Below, in pieces: positions 26,801 to 40,791 of a DNA stretch of 64,000 nucleotides. Both the position numbers and the translations under genes were made by a program. Below the pieces are notes generated by a model that saw only the letters and a list, made by a program, of their open reading frames with translations, ran no database searches and was not told the DNA's origin. Each line of letters opens with the position of its first letter. Positions within the stretch are counted from its first letter, which is position 1. Origin of the DNA: Synanceia verrucosa (taxonomy: Eukaryota > Chordata > Actinopteri > Perciformes > Synanceiidae); contig CM056562.1 in the NCBI GenBank assembly GCA_029721515.1, forward strand, positions 16,065,335-16,129,334, read 5' to 3'.

Positions 26801-29800
26801 CTTCATTCATTAAATTGTTGGGTGTATTATATGAATACAAAACCAATAAAGATATGTTTAAAAAAAATGGTGATATCAGAAGGATTAAAAAAAAAAAAAA
26901 AAAAACATAACAACTTGGCAGGCAGGCCAGGATTTGCACCTGCAGTCGTCGAAGGTGGTCCCGGGCGACGCCAACGCCAGACGCTTGCGGAGCTCGTCCC
27001 TCTCCCTGGTCACCTGGCGGAGCTGGAACAAGATGGTGTCCAGGTTGTCGCCAGATGACCGGTTGTCATTGATGGCGGGGGGCGGGGAGGATGCCTCGCC
27101 GTTAACAGGTGAACCTGCAATGGTGAGCACATGACCAGAGGCTAGGACTGCTGATCAAAACACACAGGATGGAAACATTTGGCAACGCACATCATGTTCA
27201 TTAACTCAGACACCATTAGAGACATAACTTTGCTGAAGAGCTCCCTACCAACCAACTTCAGCATTATGAAGAGAAAGAAGTTTCATCCTGCCCAAAGGCA
27301 CAGGGCAGCAACTGCCAACGACAATCATCTTGGATTTACAACACTACACCATCTGTTCGGTGATCTACTTGATTTCTGGTACTTTCTGTGTGGTTTAAAC
27401 TAAAGTATCTGTGTAGAAATCTGAAATCTGTGTCAAGTCTATTTTACTGTCTATTGCAAGACCTACCTGTCAGGACTGAGATAAAAAAAAAACACACTGG
27501 ATTGATTAAAATAATAACATTAAAATAACATTTCTCTCACTGTGTGTGTCCTTGACACTCTGACAGCTAGACAAAGACTCTGACATCAGACCCCATGAAG
27601 GAGTCATTTTCTGGGTTATTTTCTTCACTAACAGAGCACTCACAGCAGGAAATCAGAGGATTGCGTCGATCTTTGGCTCAACGTTTGGCCTTTTCCTGGA
27701 GGTTTATGTAACCCAGCAGAGTCATTTGGATTTTTGTCAAATCTTGAGAAAGACGAGCACGGTTTCTTACAGGAAAGAGGAAGACACTGTGATGTTTTGG
27801 TCCACATGTGGGGTTTGGATGGGAAAAATAAACTTCCCAAACTCTAGCAGGGTTCAGGAAATACACCAATATTGTTGTAAACAGCACTCCATGAATCATG
27901 ACTCAGCCATGCTGGCTTTTCTTTACCACTGCTGTGAAGGCATTTGAATTTATATCATTATACGTACCAACACTACTGAGGGAGCTGCTGCTTTCTGAGT
28001 CAGAGGGCATAGTGGAGAGAACGCTGTATGTGGAACCTGCCAAGAGACAAAAGCCCAAGAGACATGTTCAGACAAAAAGCACAGATAGATTGATTAACCA
28101 ATTACACACAGCAGCCTGAATTAATTGCCTGTACGATGTGGAAAGAATGAATATTATGCAGTCAGCTTCATATTCCCTGCACAGCTGTGTGATAGATTTG
28201 GTGCAGGGGTTTATACTTGGAATAATAACTTCAACTGTACTTCTTAGCGACTCTATATTATCACTCCAGCCCGCCGTCGTCATTAAACCTCCCTCCTCTC
28301 CCCTCACGGTGCACTCTGCCCGGCTTTGATGTATAGTAGTCTCTGTATGTTTCTGCTACACGGGCAGAATGTCACGGCTGAAATGGGATTTTCTCTTTTT
28401 ATGTCGAGCACATGAGAGAGCGAGAGGGAGAGAGAGAGGCACAGAGAAAATGTCTGAATAGCTGTACACACCGTTAAGCTGGGGGATATTTCACACAGGC
28501 TATCCACAATCCATAGGAGAGGCTATGCAGATCCTCATTATGCTGCAGAGTCCCTGCTCCAAAGGGCAACGCAAACATGGCTGACATAGACAGAGTTTCT
28601 GGTCTTGTTGCAAAAGGTATCTTCTACTGTACTGTACCATTTGATGATTTTTTTTTTTTGTACCCAAAACTTGTGTTACTGAAATAAGACACTGATCACT
28701 AAAATCCAGGGTGAATGTCCACTCCTTTTGACAAAAAAAGTGGGAAAAGACACCGATAAGCTGCTGATACATGCTAGGGTCCCTTTAATGAGTAAAAAAA
28801 AGGTGTCAGTATGAATTGCTGGCACTGCTAATGGCTAACCCTAACCTGATTTTCACACCAGATTTATTATCCATCCATCCATCCATCTTCTAAGATTTAT
28901 TATCCTTTTTTTTTTAAATAATCAACATTAACACATCTAGGGCTAGAACTAATAATTATTCCCATTATTCATTTGCTGATTATTCACTTGATGAAACTGT
29001 TTACTGTTATTAATATTCAAATGTGTTGCACAAGTAGAAATTTAATTTACAGAAAGGAAAAGCAAATCCTCACACTAGAGAAGACGATACAAAAACAAGT
29101 GCAGGTTAATTTTGTACAAATCGATTGTTTCAGCTCCAAGAAGTCCTGTGCACACTGATAAATATCAGATGACTTTAAACCTGCAAAGCAACAGCACAGA
29201 GAGGTGCAGATAACGCTAATCTAATGTGAAAAATGCACACCAAACACAAGGACAGAGTCTTCCTGGTACAGGGTTTAAGAGAGGACGGGAATGATGGTGG
29301 GCTTTGTCTGCGAGCGATAGATCGACGCCAACTGTTCCACATCTTCATCTCCGTCCTTGCCTCCCCGCTGGGTTTAGCTACAACTCTGGCTCCGACCCTC
29401 AATGTGTGACAAGGCCGAGCCTAATTAACTATGAGCTCAGCGCGACTGAGCCACTCCATCTTAGGTTGAGGGAGGGGGGAGGCAAGAGGGGAAAGTCAGG
29501 CGAAGGCATCGAGTGAAGGACTGATGAAAGGAGATAGCTAACTAAGTCGCAAAAGAGATAAGGAGGGAGGGCGTTTGAGAGACAAAGAGGGAGACGCTGT
29601 GCAAATAAAATAAAAAAAAAAAAGATAACGAAGAGCAGGGTGGAAAGGCTTCTAATCTGTTCTGACATTCCCTGATGCTCAACACTTTCACTCTGTGAAG
29701 GGCTCGGAGCAAAACAGCTTTCATTTCATACTGTTCCATCAGACACGATGAGAAGCACTGTGGGGCTGAGCAGCTTTAAGTTCCTGCTCATTTCCATGGC

Positions 29801-32800
29801 TGCGTTACAAAAGCAACAGCCCATTCCTTGAACCCAGTTTCTAAATGATGACGTCTCGCAGTCAAAGACGGGAGCCACTGAGAGGCATTATGCCATCTCA
29901 GCTGAAGGATTAAGGCTTTTTTTCCTGCTAAGCTCTGAGCCAGAAAAAAAGCTGTAAAATGGTGCTTCTTCAATATTGTATTTTATGATTCACAAACCAA
30001 AAACATCCAGATAAATTAAAATCCCAGTAATCTCTACCACTGAGGACACTCGTCAATCAAAGGAAAGATATAACTCATACAGGCAACTGCCTACGAGTAG
30101 GGCTGAAAGCTTTTGATAAGATGTGATTCTATGGACTGATATTTCAACTGAAAAATGAGTCACAATATTTTTTTAACATAATTAGAATCGTTTTCATTGG
30201 AAATGTGTTCACACTTTGGTGTGTTTCACAGAGAAACACTTGTCTTAAAGGATGTAAAATCAGGAGGCATGAACCATTTCTATCCATGGAGCTGGACACC
30301 ATGTTTCCACAGTAGCCAAGAATAGACACACCACACCAAACACTAGTAGTATTTTGACACAAGTTTGCCCATTGTGATTTTGATGACATTTTAATTATTT
30401 GCACAGCTTTAGAGGACAAATATGGGCACCAAAACTCCTACATTCAGATCAGTGTGATGGCGGGCTCACTAGTTAACCCAGTAAATGCAACCAATGACTG
30501 CAATATGGATCGGTGGTCGATGGGTCGGCGGCATTAGCCTTTTCAACAGGCTTTTAATCATTGACAGCAATTAACACCAGCTTCAGTCAGTGAGGCTGGT
30601 CATTTGTCCGCTGCATCAATAAAGCAGGAATCCATTAGAGTAGCATAGATCTGTAGCATAGACCTGATACAGAGGGAGACACCACTCGTCTCTGACAAAA
30701 AAAAAACAGGAAACAAATAAATAAAATGCTTCTGACAGGTACATCATGACATTTCATGGTGATTTCATGAAGAGTCATTAGATGAGTAGCAGGCATCTGA
30801 AATAGACTGTTATAAAAGGTGAGAGATAATCCAGTGGAGGACCTGAGGCAGTAGCAAAGGCCTGTCGCTGTGATCTAAGTAGGTCAGGGGAGTACTCGCC
30901 CTACCTAAGGTGGTCCACTCCCCCCACTCTCCTCTCTGCTTTCCCACCCGATCATGTAATGTGCTCAGCAACCAACAGTTGCTTCAGACAACTAGATTAT
31001 GCTCTACGGCACATAAAGCAAGATGACACATGTTGCCATGGTGAAACTGGATGAGAGGAGTAGTAAATTCTGCAGCATGGTGAGAAAGAAGAGCATGAAG
31101 GGATGGAAGAAAGGCTGGTAGAGGAGAGCCTCATCAAAAAAAGATGCAAAGTTTGGCTTCCACCGTTGGACCACACTAAATTATTCATCAGTTCCAGAAA
31201 ATTCTCTTATCTGACAATGAGAGCGTCTCCCAAAAACATGAAATGTGCACGATTATCGTTGCCAGTGAACTCAGCTGCTGCTGCTTTAAACTCCCTTTAT
31301 CAGAACAATGTTGGTGAGCCTTGAAACATCAGATTGGAAGCAGCCAAGGCATCTGTTCTGGTCCCCAAGAACGCAAAAGACACAATTTTCAGGGCCACTT
31401 GGTAAAAGAGCAGCATTAGCATTCCAAAAATAAAACAGTGTGCTATTCTTTATTAGCCGCTGTCAGCTCTTCTCACTGTCAAGAGAGCAGCAGTGATTAA
31501 ATAAAAGAGAAGTCACAGACCAAGAGGCGAGCAGAGCCTGAACAGTCCTTGTGGTCTTTCTCCTTTTGTGTCCTCAGCTTCACAGCCGTTAAAATCACAG
31601 AAGCACAAATAAAAGCAACACTAATAATATGGTTGAAAAACTACCCCCTCATTTTACAGTGTGCTTAAGTGAGGCTGAGGGATGTGTCAGCATTAAGCCA
31701 GAGAGCCGAAAGCATCTCTTTTATGCCGCCATCTCAGACCTAACGGTATGGAGGGTGTAGTTTGAGTTGGTGATCACACATCCCACACACTCCACCTACT
31801 CCACCTCAACACCTGAGCTCAGGATGTTCACAGATACCGGAGAGGTGATGAGGAATGTGAGAAGGAGGCCACAATGAAGTGTGGCTCCAGTCCCCAGACT
31901 GTATAGGCATCTCACAGCGAGGTAAACCAGCAAAAATAATCTTAATACAGTGCACACTTAAAATGAGATCTTTTTTTCAGGTGGGTCATTCTTCCAGGTG
32001 GATAAAACATGTTTTGCCTGCTTCGATTCAACTTTATTGTCATTGCAAATGCCACAAGTACACTGCAAATTATCTGGTTCTTATCAAGATGAAAATTATT
32101 TCTCATTTTAACTTAACACTATAATCTTAAATCAAGCACGACTTTATCTTTTTTATCTTCTCAAATAGGCAGGAAATCTTATAATGAGGTAAATAACTCT
32201 TAAAATGAGATGTATTACATCTTTCCCATCTAATCAATTTTAATTGATTTCCCTTTAAATGGTTCATAATCGATTCATAAAATCCAAAGATCGATCTTTT
32301 AACTTGAGTATTTTTTCGTCATTGGACGTGTGGAGAGGCAGCCTGAAGTATCAACCCTGCTAGTCTCACGTGATCAGCGTTTGGCGCTGCTTTCCACCGA
32401 ACAAAATCTCGTGAGATGTTACTGCCAGCAGTCAACAAATATGGCGGAAGCCAGTCTACCTCTCAAGGCGCCGACGAGTTTAAAAGCTGATGTTTGGATA
32501 TATTTTGGATTTAACAAGTTGGAAGAAAACGACGAGTTGGACAAAAAACAAGTAATATGCAAAATATACAACGAGACAGTTGTAATTGAATTGAATCAAA
32601 TTGGGACTTTGTAATATCGAATCTGGAAAATCTGAATCGACAGCCAGCTCTAATATGTAATAGTTATAGTACAGCTTATGGAACTATATGTAAATATTTA
32701 CAGTATACACAGACATCTCTATCGTATAATATTTAACAAGTAACATGCAATATTTACAGTATATATATATATATATATATATATTTGCTTACATGTTGTT

Positions 32801-35800
32801 GGCTAACTCCTTCTTCTCCAATCGTGGAGCGTGACATCCATCATCTACTGTACGTAATACTCTGATGTGGATAAATACCTCACATCACAGAAGCAGGCTT
32901 CAAAACACTCAGACTAACCCTTTAACATGAAAGCAGTATGCTGATGATGTAGCTGTTTAAGGTGGAGCTGATGTTTTATATACAGGGCAATGCATCATAT
33001 TCTAGAAACTCATATTTTGTATGTACAATGATCACCTGAAACATAACCATAGCTCAAACACAGCCTCCTGTGAATTCCCTTGTTTGATCCCCTCCCCAGT
33101 AATGTGGGACTTCCAGTAAGCAGCGTAGGGTCTGACACCACAGGCCAGGATTCTGGGAGGTGCGCCAGTGGAGCCTCGCTGCCGGGGTAAAGGATTGATC
33201 ATCTGATTTAAGGAGTCGACGCTACGAATAAACATGGAAACGTCTAATATGATGAGTCCATGAGGCAGGATTACTGCATCGCACGCACATAGCCTGACTC
33301 ACAGCTCGGTGCTCATCTGGGCCTCTGGTTATCTTGCAGCACGTCTCAGAATGACTTGAGTTATGCTGCCGACTGAAATGCAAGATGCAGACGCAGCTTT
33401 ATGACAAACAAGAAGACCTTTATGAAAAAAAAAAAAAAAAAAGGTCCCCTGAGGGCAATCCAGCTGGTCCTATTATCAGCTGGGCATAACGGAGTTTCCT
33501 ACCTAATGAGGCATCGTTTCATTTTTGAACAGCTTGCCTGTGACATGGGTCGGGTCTAATACTAAAAAAGGTGAAAGATGTCCTCCAAATGCTCTGCTAA
33601 TTACTGCAGCTAGTACACAAAATAAGAGCCCATCTGTGTGGAATAAACCCACTGCTGGAATCTGGGCAATCTTTGTCACATTCCTGTCATGTCTAATCAC
33701 AGAGGAGGTGATCTGGATTCAGACAGCATTTTCATAGCATGTTGTTGAGATAATTCAGTGATTAAACTGCACATCGTTTTTCAAAAAAGGTCACCAAGTG
33801 AAGGGAATCTGTTGAATAAATGTGCACGCCAATTTAAGTCAGAGTTAACACAGCAGACGGGACAATTATATGGGCAAAAAAAGTAAATAAATAAAATGTG
33901 TTAGGATGCAGTCCAACAGGCAACTGTGTGAAGCTCATGATGTTAAACCTTGGTCACACATCTGAATGAGTCTAGCTCCTCCAGTAGTAATTAAAACACT
34001 TTTAATGAAGTATGTGTTCAGCCAGAAACAGGTATTAATGTTTTCCTCCTCTTTCAATCATCAAAAACTACAATCTGGTTCATTTGGGATATGGTTCCCT
34101 CGCATGAATCAATATCAAAAATATCCCATTATAATACTACTATTTAAATACATAACAATTCAGTCCATTCATGTGTGTGTATTTATTTTTTACATTTTGT
34201 GGCTCTGTCTGAATCAAGTCTGATGTTGTCTCAAAGAATGAGCCCTGAGAGGGATACATGGATCAAACACTGGTAGCCTTAACAGTACTGGGACTGAAAA
34301 AATAGATCACTGCATTCCTACCAACTCTAAAAGACAACAACAACAAAAACTATTAAAATAATCTTAGCCAATTCATCACACCATTCAACCTAATAGTTAA
34401 GCTGAATATTCTCTGTGGCTTTTGTTAGATCTCTTGTTCTTGTTTAAAAAAAAAAAAATCACAGCATTATGGACCTATCACACCATATACAGTATGAACG
34501 GGACTAATAATAATTTCAACATTAACATATTGTATGATCACTATCATTTGTTGCTGATCACAGCCAGATATTTGGAGGTCAAATGTGACAAATGGCAGGT
34601 GTAGACGTGACAGATTAAGAGGTAAACAGATGGAGGGACGAGGCAAGCAGAGAGTGGTGGAGGAAGCTTGGACACCATGATGGGAGGAGAGGAGGGATAA
34701 GAACAAAGCATAACGGAGCAGCAACAAGAACAAAAGGCCTGCTAAAGGTGGGGGGGGGTGGTAAGACAAGGAGAAAAGCTGTTTATTTCCATGACTTCAC
34801 TGCGCTGGAAAACATTTCGTTGCTGGCATTTCCTCTACCGTGTGGGGTAATTAGAAAGTGGAGGAACATGTGTAAAATGGTAATGAAGTCCTGTTCCACA
34901 GAACAGACTCCTGGCATATTCAGAGTGAAGATAAACCTGCCGTCAGACGTTCATGCTAATGTGGAACAAAGTACTAATTTTACAATAAAAAGATGCTGAG
35001 TCAGAGAATTACTCTGGAACAATAACACCAATGAGCCAGTGAAAGCAGGAGGTCAGCCTCTCATTAGCCTGCATCTCCAGCCTTGATTAGATGGATTTAT
35101 TGAGCAACGGTTAGGACAAGTACCCCGATACCATTAACACTACTAATCACAACTCAACTAAGGCTGTGGCTGCTGCTATTCTGAAGCCTCAAGTTCAGCA
35201 TTTGGGCCTAGAAATCCAGATGCACCCTAGCGGCAGAAAATATTTTTGCCTGACAGGATGGTCTAGTGGCGCACCATAGGCGCTAATCCTGGCTCCGGCA
35301 AGGAGTCTGTCAGACCAATCACAACGCTCTATCTGTGTAGCGAGTCGTTGGGGAGGGCTTAGCACGATGACTGGGGCTACGCTGCAAGATGGCTGTGGCT
35401 AACCAACAGTGGTCAGTTGAATCAGCTCTGTCATTGATTTTGGAAGAGTTAGACTTGGGCTTTTCTTTGAAAGTTGAGCAGAAAGAAGCACTCAAGTCAT
35501 CCGTTTTAAAGAAGGATGTATTTGCTGTTTTGACGACCGGCTACAGCAAAAGTCTAACATACCAGCTGGCTCCGCTGGCAGTGTCACATTGTCTGTTGCT
35601 CTGATTGGTCATAGCGCTGGCCTATTACATGAAGAGGCAGTTTGAACGACAACGGTTGGTTTGATGTCATAGTCTGGCTTGTCAGGCTAGCGCCATTTTG
35701 GTTTTTGCTTCAAAACTGATGATTCCATTATCGAGATTCAGTTGTTTCAAATAGTGTTGCTTTAAATCAAAAGTATAGTCACTTACAATTTTATCAAAAA

Positions 35801-38800
35801 AAAACCCACAATATTTAGCATATTTTTCTTGACAGAAATGCTTGTTTAAATCACAAGATAACTTTAGCCCATAAACCCATATAAAAACGTGATCGGCCGA
35901 GAAACGCCTAAGCAGAAATGCTGGTTATTGCCAAACAATGGTGTGAATCAAACCTATTGGAGGTAAAAAGATTGGTGACGGGAAAGACAGGAGGTTGAGG
36001 AGGAGAGAGAGGGCGACTGAGAGAGAGAGCGAGAGAGAGAGAGAGAGAGCTGGGTTCAGCCCATCCACCAATTCGCGGATGTGGAGGGAGTTTGCTTGGA
36101 AAAATTTGGGTAGATTCTTTATCACGCCCAAGGTCGAGAGTAACTATCTGAGTGTGAATCTACCATGCTGGAGAGAATGTGGAGCATTGAGCTCAGACCA
36201 TTCACATGTATTTTGGGAATGTGATAAGAAACAACTGTTTTGGAAGATGGTTCATAAAACTTTGCAAGAGGTGTTGAGATATAAGATCCCTACGTGTTGT
36301 AAGGTACTCTGCTTGTGTAATATCACAGGAAAATATCCAAGCAAATGGGGTAGAGCGGATCTTCCCACCCAGGAAAATTGGATGGAGATAACAGAGGGCA
36401 TCTATGTGATGGAAAAATGGACACATCATCTAAGATTACAGGAAACACAACTGGAGGACAAATGGCTGAAATGGACATCTTTCAGGGCCAGGATCAGCGA
36501 CAAAGACTACCGAAAGAACTTTAGATACATAGGATGAAATTGAGAGAACCAATGGATGAATGTCTTGTGGTTTTATTTTTTTTAGTGAGGTGTTGTTTCT
36601 GTATTGTCAGATGAGAGGTGTATGCATACAAAATTTGAAAAATTAATGAAAGTTTAAGTGAAAACAAAAAAGCAGTGGACGTGACAAGAACATCAGAGTC
36701 ATAACTCATCCTGTCTGTCCACAGTGGTTTATGGACTGGGACAGAAACTGGTTCTCTCACACACCCACACCCACCCACACACACACACCGACACACACAG
36801 GCCTATGTCCTAGGCTGCTGTACAGAGAGAGCAGTAACCTGCTGACTGAGCACTTTGGGCCTGCTCAACAAAAGGCCTGTTGTCTCTCCCTCTCTCTATC
36901 ACCCTCCTCCGTCAGTCTCTCCCTCTGTTTGAGAGTGTGGAGAAACGAAACTGCTCAGTGGGGGGGGGAGAAGGTTAAGAAAGAGAGTGAGTCAGAGGGA
37001 AAAAAGACAAAAGCAGCATGAGAAACCCAAGACCGACCATGAGAAAAAAAAAAAAAAGAAGGTTGTGGATGTTGCATCCTGCACGCTGATGAGTGTTTTG
37101 AAATCACTGTGACAGGCCCTTGAATGTGAAAAGAGCAGGTGTGTCTTCTAGTTCTCTATTCCTTCAGGTACAATGTTGTCTAATCCAAGACACAAAATCA
37201 GCTTGATTGCAGCCACTTGGATTCGGTTTGAGGATGCAGAAACGTGCTCTGAACTGAACTGAACGAATGATCCGCTCTGCAGTTTAATCAGAGATTGTTA
37301 TTTAAAAAAAAAAAAAAAAGGGTGACAGTGATGCACAAAACGGGCTAAATAATGAATGATTTGTTTGCATGTTCTTGACAGCAAACACTAATAATTTACA
37401 GAGCCTGAGCTTTCAATAATTGAGCATCTGTATACTTTTCCCTTTTGGATGGCGAGCCGAGAGGTTTCTTTTGGAAGTCTGGATGATTTCATGATGTGCG
37501 TGTTTGGAGGCTCAGCTGGCAACGCATCCGAGAACAAGAGCAGGCAGGCAGCATGAGCAGAGGATGAGCTGGGAGCAGGTTGCTATCAGCAAGACTCATA
37601 TCTCCTAACTCATCAACACTCGTGTTCCCCCTCTTCACACGCACAGCGTTGTTCGCAGACACACTGGGGGCTTCATCCCCAGGCGATGAGCTGCATCTAG
37701 CAGCCTCTTCGCCTGGAGGTGCTCTGTGAGTGGCTTGTCTTCTGTCTCCCACAAGTGTGGTTACGACGCTGTAATCACATCTGCCGAATCACTACACTAA
37801 AAGACAATAAAAAGACACATACTTCAGTCAAAACAGAAACAGCCAAGAGCATGGCAGTGGGGAATACAGAGGCCTATGTGGAGGCATGATGAAGCGTGTC
37901 ACACAGATAGACGAGAGCAGGGCCTAATCCTCTGTTGAATAACCACAGACTGACAAGTCAGATCCAATCGTGGTGCTCACGCTCTCCTCCAGTGCAAAGC
38001 AGGTCAACGCTCACTGAGGCCTGGTGCTATAGTCTAAAAGTGAGAAGAAAAGCCCAGACCCACATCATGGAGTCCAGTCAAAGCTCACAGGTAAACAACT
38101 GCCAGTGCATCTTCAGAGTGCTTCAGATCGAGTGTTGTTCTGCAGCAGCAACACTTAGTATAGGGAAGTAATATGGAAGCATTAGTGATCCAGTTAGTGG
38201 TGCAGTCACCAACACAGAATTACCCGCTATGGTCTGTCTGACAGCAGAAGAAGAGCTGTGAACTACAGATCAAAAAGTGTTTTTTTTTTTAAGATACAGA
38301 CACATATTGTTGTTTTACGTGTGGGAATATGTCAAAGAGAAGTGTTACTCTGCCATGTCCTCCTCCTCCCTGCTTTCAGATCTCAAGGCTCATCCTGCAT
38401 TCAGGCCCTCGGGGCGCGACGCTGGTGAGTGAGTAAGTAAGTAAGTAAGACTCCAGTCATTCGCACAAAAGCAAAAACAGGCAAAACTAGACAAGTTTTA
38501 CACTTGGTTGCCTTCTGTACAGCAACAACACCTAAAAACTGCTGAAAGGGGGAGGTAGCTGCTGCGAGGACAAATCAAACAACTGCAGTGTATAAACTGT
38601 AATTAAAAATGAAGCATTATCTGGAGAATAATCTGGTTATTATGTGCATTTCTCTCTCTCTCTCTAAGGGGAGGGTGGATTAAGCTAAAGCATGCATGGG
38701 AAGGCCACACTCACACACACCAGTGTGCAGGTCGATATAGACCTGTGCATGACAGTGGTACAGCCGTTGTCATGGAAACAAGTCAGGCGACCTAATGTAC

Positions 38801-40739
38801 CGTAACTGCATCATGCTACTGACAACAAATTGGAAGTTGGAGTTGAATACCAGTGAAGTGATCTTGCACAAATATCACATGGACTACATTTACCATATAA
38901 CCCTGCACCTCCTCCACATGCTATATAATCAGTGTATTGCAGTGACTGAGAGACACAGAGCACTCCTTGAAATAAAGCCACTAGTTTTTCACTGAAGAAT
39001 AAATATCTGATATCTTCAACAGAGATAAACGAAAAAAAAAAAAAAATAACATCAGACCCACCAATCTTTTTATAGGAATAGGAAAAATTATACTTTTATT
39101 CAGCACCTTACCAAAATACTATATGAATGTATAATTCTGTATTATTTGTCTATATGAAAAATGTTACACCTTTAACCACAAGCTGTGCATTGTTAGAGCT
39201 GCAGGTCATACAGAGGTTGGACAATGAAACTGAAACCAGACCACAACAATTCATTAGTATGGTGTAGGGCCTCCTTTTATGGCCAACACAGCATCAGTTC
39301 GTCTTGGGAATGACAGATACATGTCCTGTACAGTGGCCAGAGGGATTTTGAGCCATTCTTCTTGCAGAATAGTGGCCAGGTCACTTCGTGATGCTGGTGG
39401 AGGAAAACGTTTCCTGACTCACTCCTTCAAAACACCTCAAAGTGGCTCAATAATATTTAGATCTGGTGACTGTGCAGGCCATGGGAGATGTTCAACTTCA
39501 CTTTCATGTTCATCAAACCACTCTGTCACCAGTCTTGCTGTGTGTATTGGTCCATTATCATCCCGATAAGCGGCACCGCCTTCAGGATACAATGTTTGAA
39601 ACATTGGGTGCACATGGTCCTCCAGAATGGTTTGGTAGTCCTTGGCAGGGACGCGCCCATCTAGCACAAGTATTGGGCCTAGGGAATGCCATGATATTGC
39701 AGCCCAAACCATCACCGATCCACCCCCATGCTTCACTCTAGGCATGCAACAGTCTGGGTGGTACGCTTCTTTGGGGCTTCTCCACAACACAACTCTCCAG
39801 AATGTGGGAAAGACAGTAAAGGTGGACTCATCAGAGAACAATACATGTTTCACATTGTCCACAGCCCAAGATTTTCGCTGCTTGCACCATTGAAACCAAC
39901 GTTTGGCATTGGCACGAGTGACCAAAGGTTTGGCTACAGCAGCTCGGCAATGGATATTGACCCTGTCAAGGTCCCGACAGACAGTTTTGGTGGAAACAGG
40001 AGAGTTGAGGTGCACATTTAATTCTGCAGTGAGTTGGGCAGCTGTGGTTTTATGTTTTTTGGATACAATCTGGGTTAGCACCCAAACATCCCTTTCAGAC
40101 CACTTCCTCTTGCGTCCACAGTTACTCCTGTTGGATGTGGTTCATCCTTCTTGGTGGTATGCTGACATTACCCTGGATACCGTGGCTTTTGACACATCAC
40201 AAAGACTTGCTGTCTTGGTCACAGATGCATCAGCAAGACGTGCACCAACAATTTGTCCTCTTTTGAACTCTGATATGTCACCCATAATGATGTCTGTATT
40301 GCAATATTTTAAGCAAAACTGTGCCATTACTCTGCTAATTGAACCTTCACACTCTGCTCTTATTGGTGCAATGTACAATCAATGAAGTTTGACACCCGGC
40401 TATCCAAATTTAGCCATGAAACTTCCAACACTAAATTGGCCAGTGTTTCAGTTTCATTGTCCAGCCCCTGTATATTGCACAATTGTTTAAAGACACATGT
40501 TGATGCATTGGGGTTTGTTTTTGGCTGCACTGCTGCCTGACCTTGCAACCTTCATGTTCACCTTATTACCATTTTTGGTAATTTGGTAATTTTGATTTTT
40601 GGTTAATAATAAATGGAGTTCAGAGCCTTGCTGTGCAGCTACCCGGTCTTCTTGGAGCAGACCACCCAGATAGTGGGCTACCCACGTTAAGGGCTCTACT
40701 GTGGCGGCTCCGCTCGTGATTTCTGGGTTCAAGTGAAAG

Positions 40740-40791
<52 letters not shown>

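Larger units (their letters stand above)
7434..27967 (-). other. dlg5 introns 2-32, content
   Basis: Apart from the repeats listed separately (MITE in intron 21, LINE tail in intron 7, simple repeats), the introns between exons 2 and 33 contain no RNA gene, nested gene or transposase frame that I can support. Several open frames on the plus strand here are shadows of the exons. Confidence 0.5.

Noticed and set aside
35389..35604. A functional RecQ helicase gene
   Set aside because: Only 71 codons, a degraded Walker A and no further motifs or exons nearby.
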